64,000 bases of DNA from an uncultured Bacteriovoracaceae bacterium (GTDB lineage Bacteria; Bdellovibrionota; Bacteriovoracia; Bacteriovoracales; Bacteriovoracaceae), in assembly GCA_937931205.1 (NCBI GenBank), contig CALHBF010000012.1:43895-107894 (forward strand), read 5' to 3'. The notes below the pieces were generated by a model. It saw nothing but the letters and a program-made list of their open reading frames with translations, searched no databases and was not told the DNA's origin. The position numbers and the translations under genes were made by a program. Positions 1 to 9,752 of this stretch are shown here, piece by piece; the first letter of the stretch is position 1; the number at the start of each line of letters is the position of its first letter.

Positions 1-500
1 TTTTGGGTTTACTTCTTTTAGTCTTAATCGCTAGCTGTGGTAAGGATTCTTCTTCGAGCAAAAGTTCTTATGCTCGCCAAGAAGAAGAAGCAGGTGGACA
101 AAAATGTCTGCTCAATCATAAATGGGTTAAGTGCTCAAGTCTTGCCGATGCAGATGGGCAAGGAGTCGATATTCTCGACACTCTGATTGATATTCCTGCT
201 CAAGTAGGAAATGGCGTCATTACCTTTTCGCAGAGTGCAGTGAGCACTGACAAAGGAAGACGCATCAGCTGTACCACGAAAGTCGAAACGGGAGAAAGTT
301 ATCGCTATGATCTAAAAGGCGATACGCTAATCCTTGATACCAATGGTTCTAAATTTGAGTATAAAAGATTTTCCGGCGGCCCAGGAGTCAAAGGCTCTTG
401 GACATGGAAGGGATATCTTGATCGTGGAACTTTGAACGTTAAAACTCTAACGATCATTGGCAGTAACAGAGTTATTCTGAGAGATCACTGCGAGCTATAA
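1..500 (+). CDS. Exported lipoprotein, 5' end outside the window
   Basis: The reading frame is open from the left edge, so the true start lies just outside the window; the first visible TTG at base 3 is probably internal. The visible N-terminus is a hydrophobic run ending in a lipobox (LIASC), followed by a serine-rich linker typical of an outer-membrane lipoprotein tether. The mature part, about 150 residues, has two Cys in CLLNHKWVKC and further Cys near the C-terminus, and no family I recognise. It converges on the PAP2 gene with only 5 bp between the stop codons. Its terminator appears to lie inside that gene (548-585). The function is unknown. Confidence 0.75.
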   Translation, partial: LGLLLLVLIASCGKDSSSSKSSYARQEEEAGGQKCLLNHKWVKCSSLADADGQGVDILDTLIDIPAQVGNGVITFSQSAVSTDKGRRISCTTKVETGESYRYDLKGDTLILDTNGSKFEYKRFSGGPGVKGSWTWKGYLDRGTLNVKTLTIIGSNRVILRDHCEL

Positions 501-505
501 TTATT

Positions 506-1240
506 CTAAAACGAACCAATTAATGCCAAGCCTTTTGTCTCTTGATCAAAAATCGGAACAACTGTGAAGTTATGTTCCGATTTTTCTTTTCTTTTTTTAT
601 CTAGTTTGGCGATTGCCACACCGTAGGCCAATCCGATCGTTGCACCTGCTAGGACATCATGGACTCTGTGTCTGTTATCGTTGACACGACTTAGTCCAGA
701 GAAGGAAGAAACAAGAAGTGCAGGCACACCCCATTTCCATCCATGTTCTTCTAAAATATAACCACCAAAAGCAAAGGCCGTTGTCGTGTGGCCGGAAGGA
801 AAGGAGTTTCTTTCATTGTGCATATCAGGTCGTGGTTCTTGAATAGTATACTTTAAAACTGTTGTGACACTTGCTGCATAAGCAGTTGCTTTAAACATCC
901 CTAAAGCTCGCTCAAAGCCAATCTTATTACCGGCGGCTCCATACATAGTCTGACCAATGACATAAAGGGCATTCGGAACCATCTGACCTGCCCAATCTCC
1001 ATATCGAGAAAAATCTCCCAAGGGCTTATCATTGACAACTTTGTCATGAGCAACATCAATATTGTCCTCAAATACAATTGCCGCAAGTGTGGCAATACCA
1101 CCATAAAGAAGAATTCTATCGGCAGTAGTCGTAACAGGGGAAGCCGCTTCTTCGCCCAATTCTTTAAGACCCCAGGCCAGTGAGTGTGAGGAATATTGGA
1201 GAGTAAAGAGAAGCAGGAAAAACTGAGATAATTTTTTCAT
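506..1240 (-). CDS. PAP2-family phosphatase, exported or membrane-bound
   Basis: This is a type 2 phosphatidic acid phosphatase family protein of 244 residues. All three signature blocks are present: K130 to R137-P138, PSGH at 148-151, and S184-R185 with H191 and D195 (SRVNDNRHRVHD). An N-terminal signal sequence (about residues 1-22) precedes the domain, and several hydrophobic helices suggest it sits in the envelope. Family members remove phosphate from lipid phosphates such as undecaprenyl pyrophosphate or phosphatidic acid; the substrate cannot be told from sequence. The last 30 codons carry a perfect 13-bp inverted repeat that acts as a likely terminator for the facing gene. The start is ATG at 1240 with TAAGG about 8 nt upstream. 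Confidence 0.9.
   Translation of the reverse strand: MKKLSQFFLLLFTLQYSSHSLAWGLKELGEEAASPVTTTADRILLYGGIATLAAIVFEDNIDVAHDKVVNDKPLGDFSRYGDWAGQMVPNALYVIGQTMYGAAGNKIGFERALGMFKATAYAASVTTVLKYTIQEPRPDMHNERNSFPSGHTTTAFAFGGYILEEHGWKWGVPALLVSSFSGLSRVNDNRHRVHDVLAGATIGLAYGVAIAKLDKKRKEKSEHNFTVVPIFDQETKGLALIGSF
548..585 (+). terminator. Intrinsic terminator embedded in the PAP2 coding sequence
   Basis: There is a perfect 13-bp inverted repeat (548-560 with 573-585) around a 12-nt loop, followed on the + strand by a T-rich tract through about 598. It lies about 50 nt after the stop of the first gene and wholly inside the C-terminal codons of the facing PAP2 gene. The T tract favours termination on the + strand only. 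Confidence 0.75.
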
Positions 1241-1265
1241 CTCAACAACCTTAGGTAGAGGATGA

Positions 1266-1288
1266 AAAAAGCATATTCCCAGCTTTTT
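1266..1288 (-). terminator. Possible terminator after the CC0125-like lipoprotein gene
   Basis: A 7-bp inverted repeat (AAAAAGC at 1266-1272, GCTTTTT at 1282-1288) with a 9-nt loop lies about 70 nt beyond the stop of the minus-strand gene ending at 1357. It ends in T6 on that strand. The stem is short and AT-rich, so this is moderate evidence. Confidence 0.45.
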
Positions 1289-1356
1289 CCCAAATCAATC
1301 AAAATCTTGCGTTTAAATAAAGGGAGATAGAAAAGCTCAATCTTGCAAAGTGTATT

Positions 1357-1812
1357 CTACTTATCTTTGAAATTTTTCAGCACTTCTTTTGCTTCGATCG
1401 CAGTCGGCGGTTGCTGACCTTTCTTAAAAAGTTTGATCACTCCATGACGGGCATATTCGGTGATGGTGTAACTGGGAGCGGGATACTGGTAGTAGCGGCG
1501 ATTGCTTCGGTAGTTATAGGGATAGGTATCAATCGTGGGATTTTCAATTCTAGTTTTTGATGAATCACTTTGATCAACAAAAGCAAAGAAATCAAATCCT
1601 TTTTCAGCTGTTATCTCGGCACATCTTCTTAGGAAGAAATTATAAACGGTATCGGAGTCGATAACGCTGCTTCCTTGAAACGTTACTTTGTACATATCAT
1701 TCCCTAAACTCATTTCAGAGTAGCCGCTGCCGCCCCCTTCTTTGCGGTGGTAGCCAGTAGTACAACTGGTGAGAGTGGATAAGATAAAGAGTGTGATCAC
1801 TAACTTTTTCAT
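1357..1812 (-). CDS. CC0125/CC1285-type lipoprotein
   Basis: A 151-residue protein with a signal peptide ending in the lipobox LTSC (Cys17). The mature part carries the pattern YKVTFQG followed about 10 residues later by a helix with RRCAEIT and GFDFFAF. This matches the CC0125/CC1285 family of small lipoproteins as I remember it; their function is not known. It lies downstream of fadA, but a strong terminator (1828-1854) ends 16 bp before its ATG. It therefore depends on readthrough or on a promoter overlapping the terminator. The ribosome site is weak (GAGAA). Confidence 0.75.
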   Translation of the reverse strand: MKKLVITLFILSTLTSCTTGYHRKEGGGSGYSEMSLGNDMYKVTFQGSSVIDSDTVYNFFLRRCAEITAEKGFDFFAFVDQSDSSKTRIENPTIDTYPYNYRSNRRYYQYPAPSYTITEYARHGVIKLFKKGQQPPTAIEAKEVLKNFKDK

Positions 1813-1827
1813 TTAATTCTCAAATAA

Positions 1828-1854
1828 AAAAGCTCCTCGCAAGGAGGAGCTTTT
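1828..1854 (-). terminator. Intrinsic terminator after fadA
   Basis: A perfect 11-bp stem (1828-1838 with 1844-1854) with loop GCAAG is followed by T6 on the minus strand. It begins 8 nt after the fadA stop codon and ends only 16 nt before the start codon of the next minus-strand gene. Confidence 0.85.
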
Positions 1855-1861
1855 GAAGACT

Positions 1862-5190
<3,329 letters not shown>

Positions 5191-5220
5191 GAGTAAACTC
5201 CTTATAGGCAGAGAACGAAC

Positions 5221-5706
5221 TTATTTTTTTAACTTGTTGAGAATAGTGTCTTTAATTTGCTCCGGTTTATCTTGAGGGGAGAATCTTGTGATCTCCTTCT
5301 CATGAGGAAGTACCAAGAACTTAGTAAAATTCCATTTAATGAATTCAGTTCCTAAAACTCCCGGAGCATGGCTCTTGAGATACTGATAAAGGGGTGAAGC
5401 ATATTCACCGTTAACATCAACTTTGCTGAACATAGGAAAAGTGACATCATAGCTGAGTGAGCAGAATTTTTTGATCTCTTCTTCATTACCCGGTTCTTGT
5501 GCTCCAAATTGATTGCAAGGAAAACCAAGAACGACAACTTGATCACCTAGTTCCTGATAAATTTTTTCCAAACCTTCATATTGAGGAGTGAAGCCACATT
5601 TGCTGGCAACGTTAACGATCAGCATGGCCTTATCCTTATAAGATTCCAGAGTGATGTCCTCGCCATTGATTGTTTTAACAGGAATGCTGTAAATTGTTTC
5701 TTTCAT
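5221..5706 (-). CDS. Glutathione peroxidase family (thiol peroxidase)
   Basis: A 161-residue GPx-fold peroxidase. The peroxidatic residue is a normal Cys, not selenocysteine, at position 37 in ASKCGFTPQY. The FPCNQFGAQEPG block gives the conserved Gln and resolving-Cys region, and KWNFTKFLV gives the Trp/Asn pair of the catalytic tetrad. It has no signal peptide, so it should act in the cytoplasm. Bacterial members usually reduce lipid and organic peroxides with thioredoxin, and a thioredoxin reductase gene lies at 44.8 kb. It may share a transcript with fadB 30 bp downstream. Confidence 0.9.
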   Translation of the reverse strand: MKETIYSIPVKTINGEDITLESYKDKAMLIVNVASKCGFTPQYEGLEKIYQELGDQVVVLGFPCNQFGAQEPGNEEEIKKFCSLSYDVTFPMFSKVDVNGEYASPLYQYLKSHAPGVLGTEFIKWNFTKFLVLPHEKEITRFSPQDKPEQIKDTILNKLKK

Positions 5707-5780
5707 AGTTTCTCCTTAACTGATAAAGTTTAACTCCCAAGATAAATTTTGTGTATTAAAGAAAGTTTGAGCAAATTAGT

Positions 5781-6416
5781 ATGAGTCAACGTCGTGCATC
5801 CAATGGTCGCAGATGTAATAACTGTCAGGTGAATGAAACCTATTGTGTATGCCGGCATATCAAACCTTTTCAAATCAAGACCAATGTTTCCTTAATTGTT
5901 CATGTGAGAGAATTAAAACTCACTTCCAATACGGCCCAATTTGCCCGGAAGATGTTGCCTGATAATGCAGAGATCTTTGTGAGAGGAAGAATGAACGATG
6001 ATTTCATCGCTGATCCTGTGGTTAAGCGTGAGGGAAGACCGCTTTTTCTTTACCCTCATGAAGATGCTCATGAGCTTAATGATGAGTTTCGTGAAAAATT
6101 CCCTGGTCCATATCACTTAATTATTCCAGATGGAAACTGGAGTCAGGCACGTAAAGTGAGAGCTCGTGAGGAATCATTTAAGCAAATGATGGCGGTTAAG
6201 CTGCCGGCGGGAATTATTTCCGAGTACGGACTTCGAAAAGCAATTCATCCTGAATGGGTTTCAACTTATGAGGCGATGACTTGGGCCCTGCATGCACTAG
6301 AGGGCGGCGATACAAAAGAGCGCCTGATGGGCTTTTTTAGAGCTTGGGTTAATCAAACGCAAAAGCTTCGTAGGGGAGAATTCGACCTCCCCCTTGAAGT
6401 TGAGTGTGAACCCTAG
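5781..6416 (+). CDS. DTW-domain protein (TapT/TuaA-like tRNA-uridine aminocarboxypropyltransferase)
   Basis: This 211-residue protein opens with a zinc-type Cys cluster (CNNCQVNETYCVC). It contains the DTW-family blocks LYPHEDA and PDGNWSQARK; the DTW signature itself is D-G-N-W here. Characterised relatives transfer an aminocarboxypropyl group from SAM to uridine in tRNA (acp3U47) or rRNA. The + strand stop shares the tetranucleotide CTAG (6413-6416) with the stop of the facing sigma-factor gene. A second, more divergent DTW gene lies at 20678. Confidence 0.85.
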   Translation: MSQRRASNGRRCNNCQVNETYCVCRHIKPFQIKTNVSLIVHVRELKLTSNTAQFARKMLPDNAEIFVRGRMNDDFIADPVVKREGRPLFLYPHEDAHELNDEFREKFPGPYHLIIPDGNWSQARKVRAREESFKQMMAVKLPAGIISEYGLRKAIHPEWVSTYEAMTWALHALEGGDTKERLMGFFRAWVNQTQKLRRGEFDLPLEVECEP

Positions 6417-7141
6417 GCAGCTAGGATATCGATTTTTTCTTTGTCACAGTGGTCTTTAATGAGAGTCAGGGCTTCAGCGTGTAGCTGGCAAATCCGACCC
6501 TCAGAAAGATTGACTACTTTTGAGATGTCATAAAAGTTCAAATCTTCATAATACTTCAACTGAATAATAATTCTCATCGTACGCGGAAGTTCATCAAGAA
6601 CAACACTCAGTGTTTTCTTCAAAGAGTATTCCTCGAATTCACTGATCGAATCTCTTAGAGAAAGAGTCTCTCCTTCAACATACTGTTTAATTGTTTCACC
6701 TGATTCGTATTGCTCCATACGAATCATATCCTTTGATTTAAAAGGCAGAACGTTTTCAATCTCCTTACTCGTAGGACTTCTTCCTAATTCGATAGTGAGG
6801 TTCTTCTTCGCACTGAGGTATTGCTTTTGTTTGTTCCTCTCACTACGGGTCATCCAGTCCTGCTTCCTTAGTTCGTCGACAATTTCTCCACGAATCCTAA
6901 ACTCAGCGTAGGTTTTAAACTGATTTTTCTTATCTTTCTTATACTTATTGAGGGCATCGATTAATCCGATCACTCCCACCATCACTAGATCCTCAAAATC
7001 GAGAACCTGATGGCATTGATAGTGATAGTGCTTGGCCCAGTATCTAATTGTGGGCATAAAATTTTTTATGATTTCCTGCCGACAAGTAAATTGCGGATTA
7101 AGTTTTGTATCCAAGATGACCCCCGTGTGAAGTGAGGTCAT
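6413..7141 (-). CDS. FliA/WhiG-type (sigma-28) RNA polymerase sigma factor
   Basis: This is a compact sigma-70-family protein with regions 2, 3 and 4 and no region 1.1. Region 2 contains DLVMVGVIGLIDALNKY and FKTYAEFRIRGEIVDELRKQDW, which is diagnostic of the FliA/WhiG/SigF branch. Region 4 ends in YYEDLNFYDISKVVNLSEGRI, the helix-turn-helix that reads the -35 box. The start is uncertain: ATG at 7141 and GTG at 7159 are both open and neither has a good ribosome site. Related factors drive flagellar and attack-phase genes in Bdellovibrio. Matching promoter-like sites occur before four exported-protein genes in this window. Confidence 0.88.
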   Translation of the reverse strand: MTSLHTGVILDTKLNPQFTCRQEIIKNFMPTIRYWAKHYHYQCHQVLDFEDLVMVGVIGLIDALNKYKKDKKNQFKTYAEFRIRGEIVDELRKQDWMTRSERNKQKQYLSAKKNLTIELGRSPTSKEIENVLPFKSKDMIRMEQYESGETIKQYVEGETLSLRDSISEFEEYSLKKTLSVVLDELPRTMRIIIQLKYYEDLNFYDISKVVNLSEGRICQLHAEALTLIKDHCDKEKIDILAA

Positions 7142-7234
7142 TATGGCATACAAAAGCACTCAACATAAGTGCGCCAATAGTTTTAGCAGGTTAGGGTATA
7201 AGTGTCTTAAAACATGGCCAGTGGATTGCCTTGT

Positions 7235-7495
7235 CTAGTTGGCAACCATGTCAAATTCATACTCTTCTTCATAGGAAGATGCTTCGTTGGTTTCAAGCCA
7301 ACCAAGGTATTCATCCAGCTCCATGATCTCATCGCGGAAAATCACAACACGCCAGTTGGCCTGCTCTTGATTAAGCGAGTGAGCATCATTTTCGATAAGT
7401 TGATTTTGCACAGAGCTTGCGAGATCACTGAAGTTCATCTCTTCTTCAAGTCTAAGAATCTTTTTACCTTTCATGATGTAGTAGTGAGGGTTCAT
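7235..7495 (-). CDS. Small acidic protein of unknown function
   Basis: About 86 residues, very acidic near the C-terminus (ASSYEEEYEFDM). The ATG at 7495 is chosen because AAGAAGG lies about 8 nt upstream; an in-frame upstream start at 7531 lacks one. I know no homologue. A counter-strand ORF of 110 codons covers the same bases but has no ribosome site and an unlikely composition. The leader carries a 19-bp palindrome and a small hairpin that holds the ribosome site (see 7501-7542). The gene lies between the sigma factor and the GGA-hairpin RNA region. Confidence 0.6.
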   Translation of the reverse strand: MNPHYYIMKGKKILRLEEEMNFSDLASSVQNQLIENDAHSLNQEQANWRVVIFRDEIMELDEYLGWLETNEASSYEEEYEFDMVAN

Positions 7496-7500
7496 GGAAA

Positions 7501-7542
7501 TTACCTTCTTGGTAAATGGTGGAGGAATCAATCATTGATTCC
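7501..7542 (-). promoter_or_regulatory. Leader of the small acidic protein: palindrome plus hairpin over the ribosome site
   Basis: A perfect 19-bp palindrome (GGAATCAAT C ATTGATTCC, 7524-7542) lies about 30 bp upstream of the ATG at 7495. Between them TTACC/GGTAA (7501-7505 with 7511-7515) forms a 5-bp stem. On the minus strand its loop and right arm contain the AAGAAGG ribosome site. This looks like an operator plus translational control, but the regulator is unknown. Confidence 0.5.
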
Positions 7543-7712
7543 TTAATTAAATGGTTCCAAAAAAAAGATGAGTTCACAAGTTCTTTTGAAAAAAATAAAA
7601 ATAAAAAACTATTCACTCAGGCTTCTTACTTAGTGACACCATCAGTGACACTACTTTTAGTTTCAAGTTGGCACCAATGAATACTCAAATAGGGGCAAAA
7701 CACGTTTTGGAG

Positions 7713-7730
7713 TTGGCACGATTTTCGCTC
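7713..7730 (+). promoter_or_regulatory. Sigma-54-like promoter upstream of the GGA-hairpin RNA
   Basis: TTGGCACG with the GG at 7715-7716 is followed by TCGCT with the GC at 7727-7728. This is the exact 12-base GG-to-GC step of a -24/-12 promoter. The -24 box is perfect and the -12 box has one mismatch (TCGC for TTGC). Transcription would start near 7740. A weaker sigma-70 reading (TTGGAG to TATAGG) overlaps it. Confidence 0.5.
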
Positions 7731-7739
7731 TATAGGTTT

Positions 7740-7985
7740 ACAAGCTTCTCCTCCTCAGGAGTTTTAAGAATCAGGATGATTTTTAAAATTGAGGGGTAGG
7801 AACTTAACAAATTTTTAAACTTCTTCATGGAAGACAGGTGGGTTCAAGGATGAACCATTCTCCCTCCCTCAGTGTCAGGATGACTATGACGGGGCCGGTG
7901 TTAGGATGATACTGGTATGGGTAACTAGTGGAAATGTGGAGTTTAAAAATTGGCATGGATTATGCCTATTAACAACCAGAGACGC
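7740..7985 (+). ncRNA. Candidate CsrA/RsmA-binding RNA with repeated AGGAT-loop hairpins
   Basis: AGGATGA occurs at 7773, 7847, 7877 and 7903, and each copy is flanked by different but complementary arms. The stems are 7762-7772/7778-7788 (11 bp, one G-U), 7841-7845/7852-7856 (5 bp), 7874-7876/7882-7884 (3 bp) and 7894-7902/7908-7916 (9 bp with G-U pairs). In all of them AGGAT lies in the loop. A fifth hairpin, 7952-7956/7962-7966, shows GGATT in its loop. CsrA-family proteins recognise ARGGAU in hairpin loops, and CsrB/RsmZ RNAs carry arrays of such loops. No terminator is seen, so it may instead be the leader of the ORF at 8041. The 3' end given is a guess. Confidence 0.5.
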
Positions 7986-8040
7986 TAAGGAATGGTGTCA
8001 CAAATCAACCCCAAGGACGGACAAATGAAGAGGAGGATTT

Positions 8041-8154
8041 ATGGAAATGATGTTTGTTCTTGCTGGATGTCTCGGAATGATGCTCACTAGCCTTGTCCTT
8101 CAACGAGTGTCCTATCGGCGCTCATATGCAGCCTCAAAAACAAGTACTAAGTAA
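8041..8154 (+). CDS. 37-residue single-span membrane protein
   Basis: This ORF (ATG 8041, TAA 8152-8154) is preceded by AGAGGAGGA with ideal spacing, one of the strongest ribosome sites in the window. The product has one hydrophobic stretch (FVLAGCLGMMLTSLVL) followed by a basic tail with RRSY, so it should span the inner membrane with its C-terminus in the cytoplasm. It lies directly downstream of the GGA-hairpin region and may be its translated 3' part. The last 8 bp overlap the end of the facing M24 peptidase gene. No homologue is known to me. Confidence 0.55.
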   Translation: MEMMFVLAGCLGMMLTSLVLQRVSYRRSYAASKTSTK

Positions 8155-8809
8155 GAGGCTCATCAGTGAGAAGGTCTTCGAAAAAAGCACCAAATTTACG
8201 ATCACGGTCCCAGAGATGGATTTCTAAAATCCAGGCATTAGGTACGATGGATTCAGAAACCTCTTTGAGACTTCCCTTGTAGTGGACTTGATGAGGGAAA
8301 TCCCCAATACGATGTCCATCCTGATCCATGTTTAAATCAAATCCATAATTTTGAGCGACAGTTTTAGCAAAGTCATAAAGTGCTTCGCCCGTCTTATGGG
8401 TCTTCATCCAATAATCTTTCACTTCATCAAACACTTGTTTTTGAGCAAGGCAGATTTTCTCGTGTTCAGTATTATTTCCAATAAAAAACGTCTCACCAAA
8501 ATCAGCTTCATGATCATTGATGACCGGCCCGATATCTATGAAGAAAATGTCATTTTCTTTTAAGATGTAGTCTTGCGATTTGTCTTTGAAGTTGAGCAAA
8601 GTATTAGGACCAAAACGAAGCTTGGCAGGGTGCCATTGTTTTTGAATATCATGTTTTAGGCAAATCCCTTTATAGATTTCATGAGCATGAGCTTCAGTCA
8701 TTCCAGCTTTAATATAAGTCCTCAACTCATAAGCAATATCCTTAGCAAGGTTTCTTGCTTGGATAAGTTTAGTGAGATCAAATTTATTTCCGAAATTCTG
8801 AATGCTCAT
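8147..8809 (-). CDS. M24-family metallopeptidase-like protein
   Basis: A 220-residue protein with a pita-bread (methionine aminopeptidase/Xaa-Pro) fold. The metal-site motifs FFIDIGPVINDHEADFGET (two Asp), the late His in HQVHY and the Glu in ILEIHLWDRD can be followed. It lacks the N-terminal creatinase-like domain of full Xaa-Pro peptidases. It is the last gene of the scoA-to-M24 operon, 14 bp after yqeY. The substrate is unknown; possible roles are cleavage of Xaa-Pro peptides or a non-peptidase role such as ectoine-hydrolase-like activity. Confidence 0.8.
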   Translation of the reverse strand: MSIQNFGNKFDLTKLIQARNLAKDIAYELRTYIKAGMTEAHAHEIYKGICLKHDIQKQWHPAKLRFGPNTLLNFKDKSQDYILKENDIFFIDIGPVINDHEADFGETFFIGNNTEHEKICLAQKQVFDEVKDYWMKTHKTGEALYDFAKTVAQNYGFDLNMDQDGHRIGDFPHQVHYKGSLKEVSESIVPNAWILEIHLWDRDRKFGAFFEDLLTDEPLT

Positions 8810-8823
8810 GTTCTCAACTTTTT

Positions 8824-9234
8824 TTAAAGGGCAGCTTTAACTAGATCACTGGCACGCTTTCCATCGAAACGGCCTTTGATTTGAGGCTGAAGTTCTTTCA
8901 TCACAGCACCCATATCTTTTGCACCATTGGCCTTGATTTGATTGATCATCTCAATCACTTCAGATTCTTCAAGGGCCTGAGGAAGGTATTCTTGAACAAC
9001 GGCAAGCTCTGCTTTGATTTTTGCAATGGCCTCTTCATTCCCAGCATAAAGCTCTAGAGAGTCTGAAAGGCGTTTTGCGTGAGAAACAGTGATGCTCATT
9101 TCATCAGTTGGTTTTACTGCAGTGTTATTCTTAATGAATTCTGCTTTAAGCATACGAAGAGCATCAAGGCGAGATTGCTGTTTTGCTTTCATTGCTTCTT
9201 TAATATCGTTATTCACTTTATCCATTAAACTCAT
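8824..9234 (-). CDS. GatB/YqeY domain protein
   Basis: A 136-residue YqeY-family protein, slightly shorter than the usual 147-150. The N-terminal helical block (MDKVNNDIKEAMKAKQQSRLDALRMLKAEFIKN) and the C-terminal GAKDMGAVMKELQPQIKGRFDG block are typical. The fold is shared with the tRNA-binding tail of GatB, and a role in tRNA-dependent amidation is proposed but unproved. The ribosome site AGGAGCGG precedes the ATG. It is cotranscribed with yajQ 9 bp upstream. Confidence 0.92.
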   Translation of the reverse strand: MSLMDKVNNDIKEAMKAKQQSRLDALRMLKAEFIKNNTAVKPTDEMSITVSHAKRLSDSLELYAGNEEAIAKIKAELAVVQEYLPQALEESEVIEMINQIKANGAKDMGAVMKELQPQIKGRFDGKRASDLVKAAL

Positions 9235-9243
9235 ATCCGCTCC

Positions 9244-9738
9244 TTAGCGTTTCATATTTTCCATAGAAATTTGCAGGTCTAGATCATTGTGGTTTCTTAA
9301 GAATGAGAATACTTCCTGAAGCTCATCAATTGATTTACTTTCAAGACGAAATTTTTCATCCATATACTGGGATTTTCCTTTAAAGCCAGATTCTTTAATC
9401 AGACGATTCACTGTCTTTTGTGCGTCTTTATCAAAGCCGGCACTAAGTGTGAGAGTCATCTTGTACATACGGTTGCCCGTGGCCTCAATCTTTGACTCCT
9501 TCATTCCTTTAAAACTGATTCCTCGCTTACCCATGTTGGTGCGAAGAATATCAAGAAGAGCGCGAACTTTTGTTTCATCTTCTGCGCGCATCTCAATAAC
9601 TTTTTCTTTCTCTTTGTACTCAATAGTTGCATTTGAACCTTTAAAATCAAAGCGTCCATTAACAACTTTAACAGCATTACCAATTGCGTTTGCGAGTTCC
9701 ATGTCATTGACTTTAGAAACAAGATCAAATGTGGCCAT
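9244..9738 (-). CDS. yajQ: YajQ-family nucleotide/cyclic di-GMP-binding protein
   Basis: A 164-residue YajQ homologue of full length, recognised from SKVNDMELANAIGNA, VNGRFDFKG, MRAEDETKVRALLDIL and the GKSQYMDEKFR block. Family members bind nucleotides and, in Xanthomonas, cyclic di-GMP, acting as effectors with a transcription factor. Another likely c-di-GMP receptor (PilZ) is encoded at 21.5 kb, so c-di-GMP signalling is plausible here. It lies between proB (14 bp) and yqeY (9 bp) in the same operon. Confidence 0.93.
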   Translation of the reverse strand: MATFDLVSKVNDMELANAIGNAVKVVNGRFDFKGSNATIEYKEKEKVIEMRAEDETKVRALLDILRTNMGKRGISFKGMKESKIEATGNRMYKMTLTLSAGFDKDAQKTVNRLIKESGFKGKSQYMDEKFRLESKSIDELQEVFSFLRNHNDLDLQISMENMKR

Positions 9739-9752
9739 AAAATATTTTCCTT

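Larger units (their letters stand above)
7543..8040. other. Non-coding stretch between the small acidic protein gene and the 37-codon ORF
   Basis: About 500 bp without a protein gene on either strand. It holds tandem AGTGACAC repeats (7632-7639 and 7644-7651), and the inverse TGGTGTCAC recurs at 7993-8001. AGTTGGCAC occurs twice (7666-7674 and 7711-7719), the second copy being part of a sigma-54-like promoter. A run of GGA-loop hairpins follows from 7762 to 7966. No intrinsic terminator with a T tract is visible before 8041. Confidence 0.7.

Noticed and set aside
7214..7546. 110-codon + strand ORF over the small acidic protein gene
   Set aside because: It has no ribosome site and an unlikely composition; the minus-strand ORF has AAGAAGG at the right distance and a structured leader.
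7952..7966. Second sigma-54-like promoter: GG at 7952 and GC at 7964 have the 12-base step
   Set aside because: The same bases form a perfect GGCAT/ATGCC hairpin with GGATT in the loop, continuing the upstream hairpin series; the -24 box also matches less well (TGGCAT). The promoter reading is kept only as an alternative.
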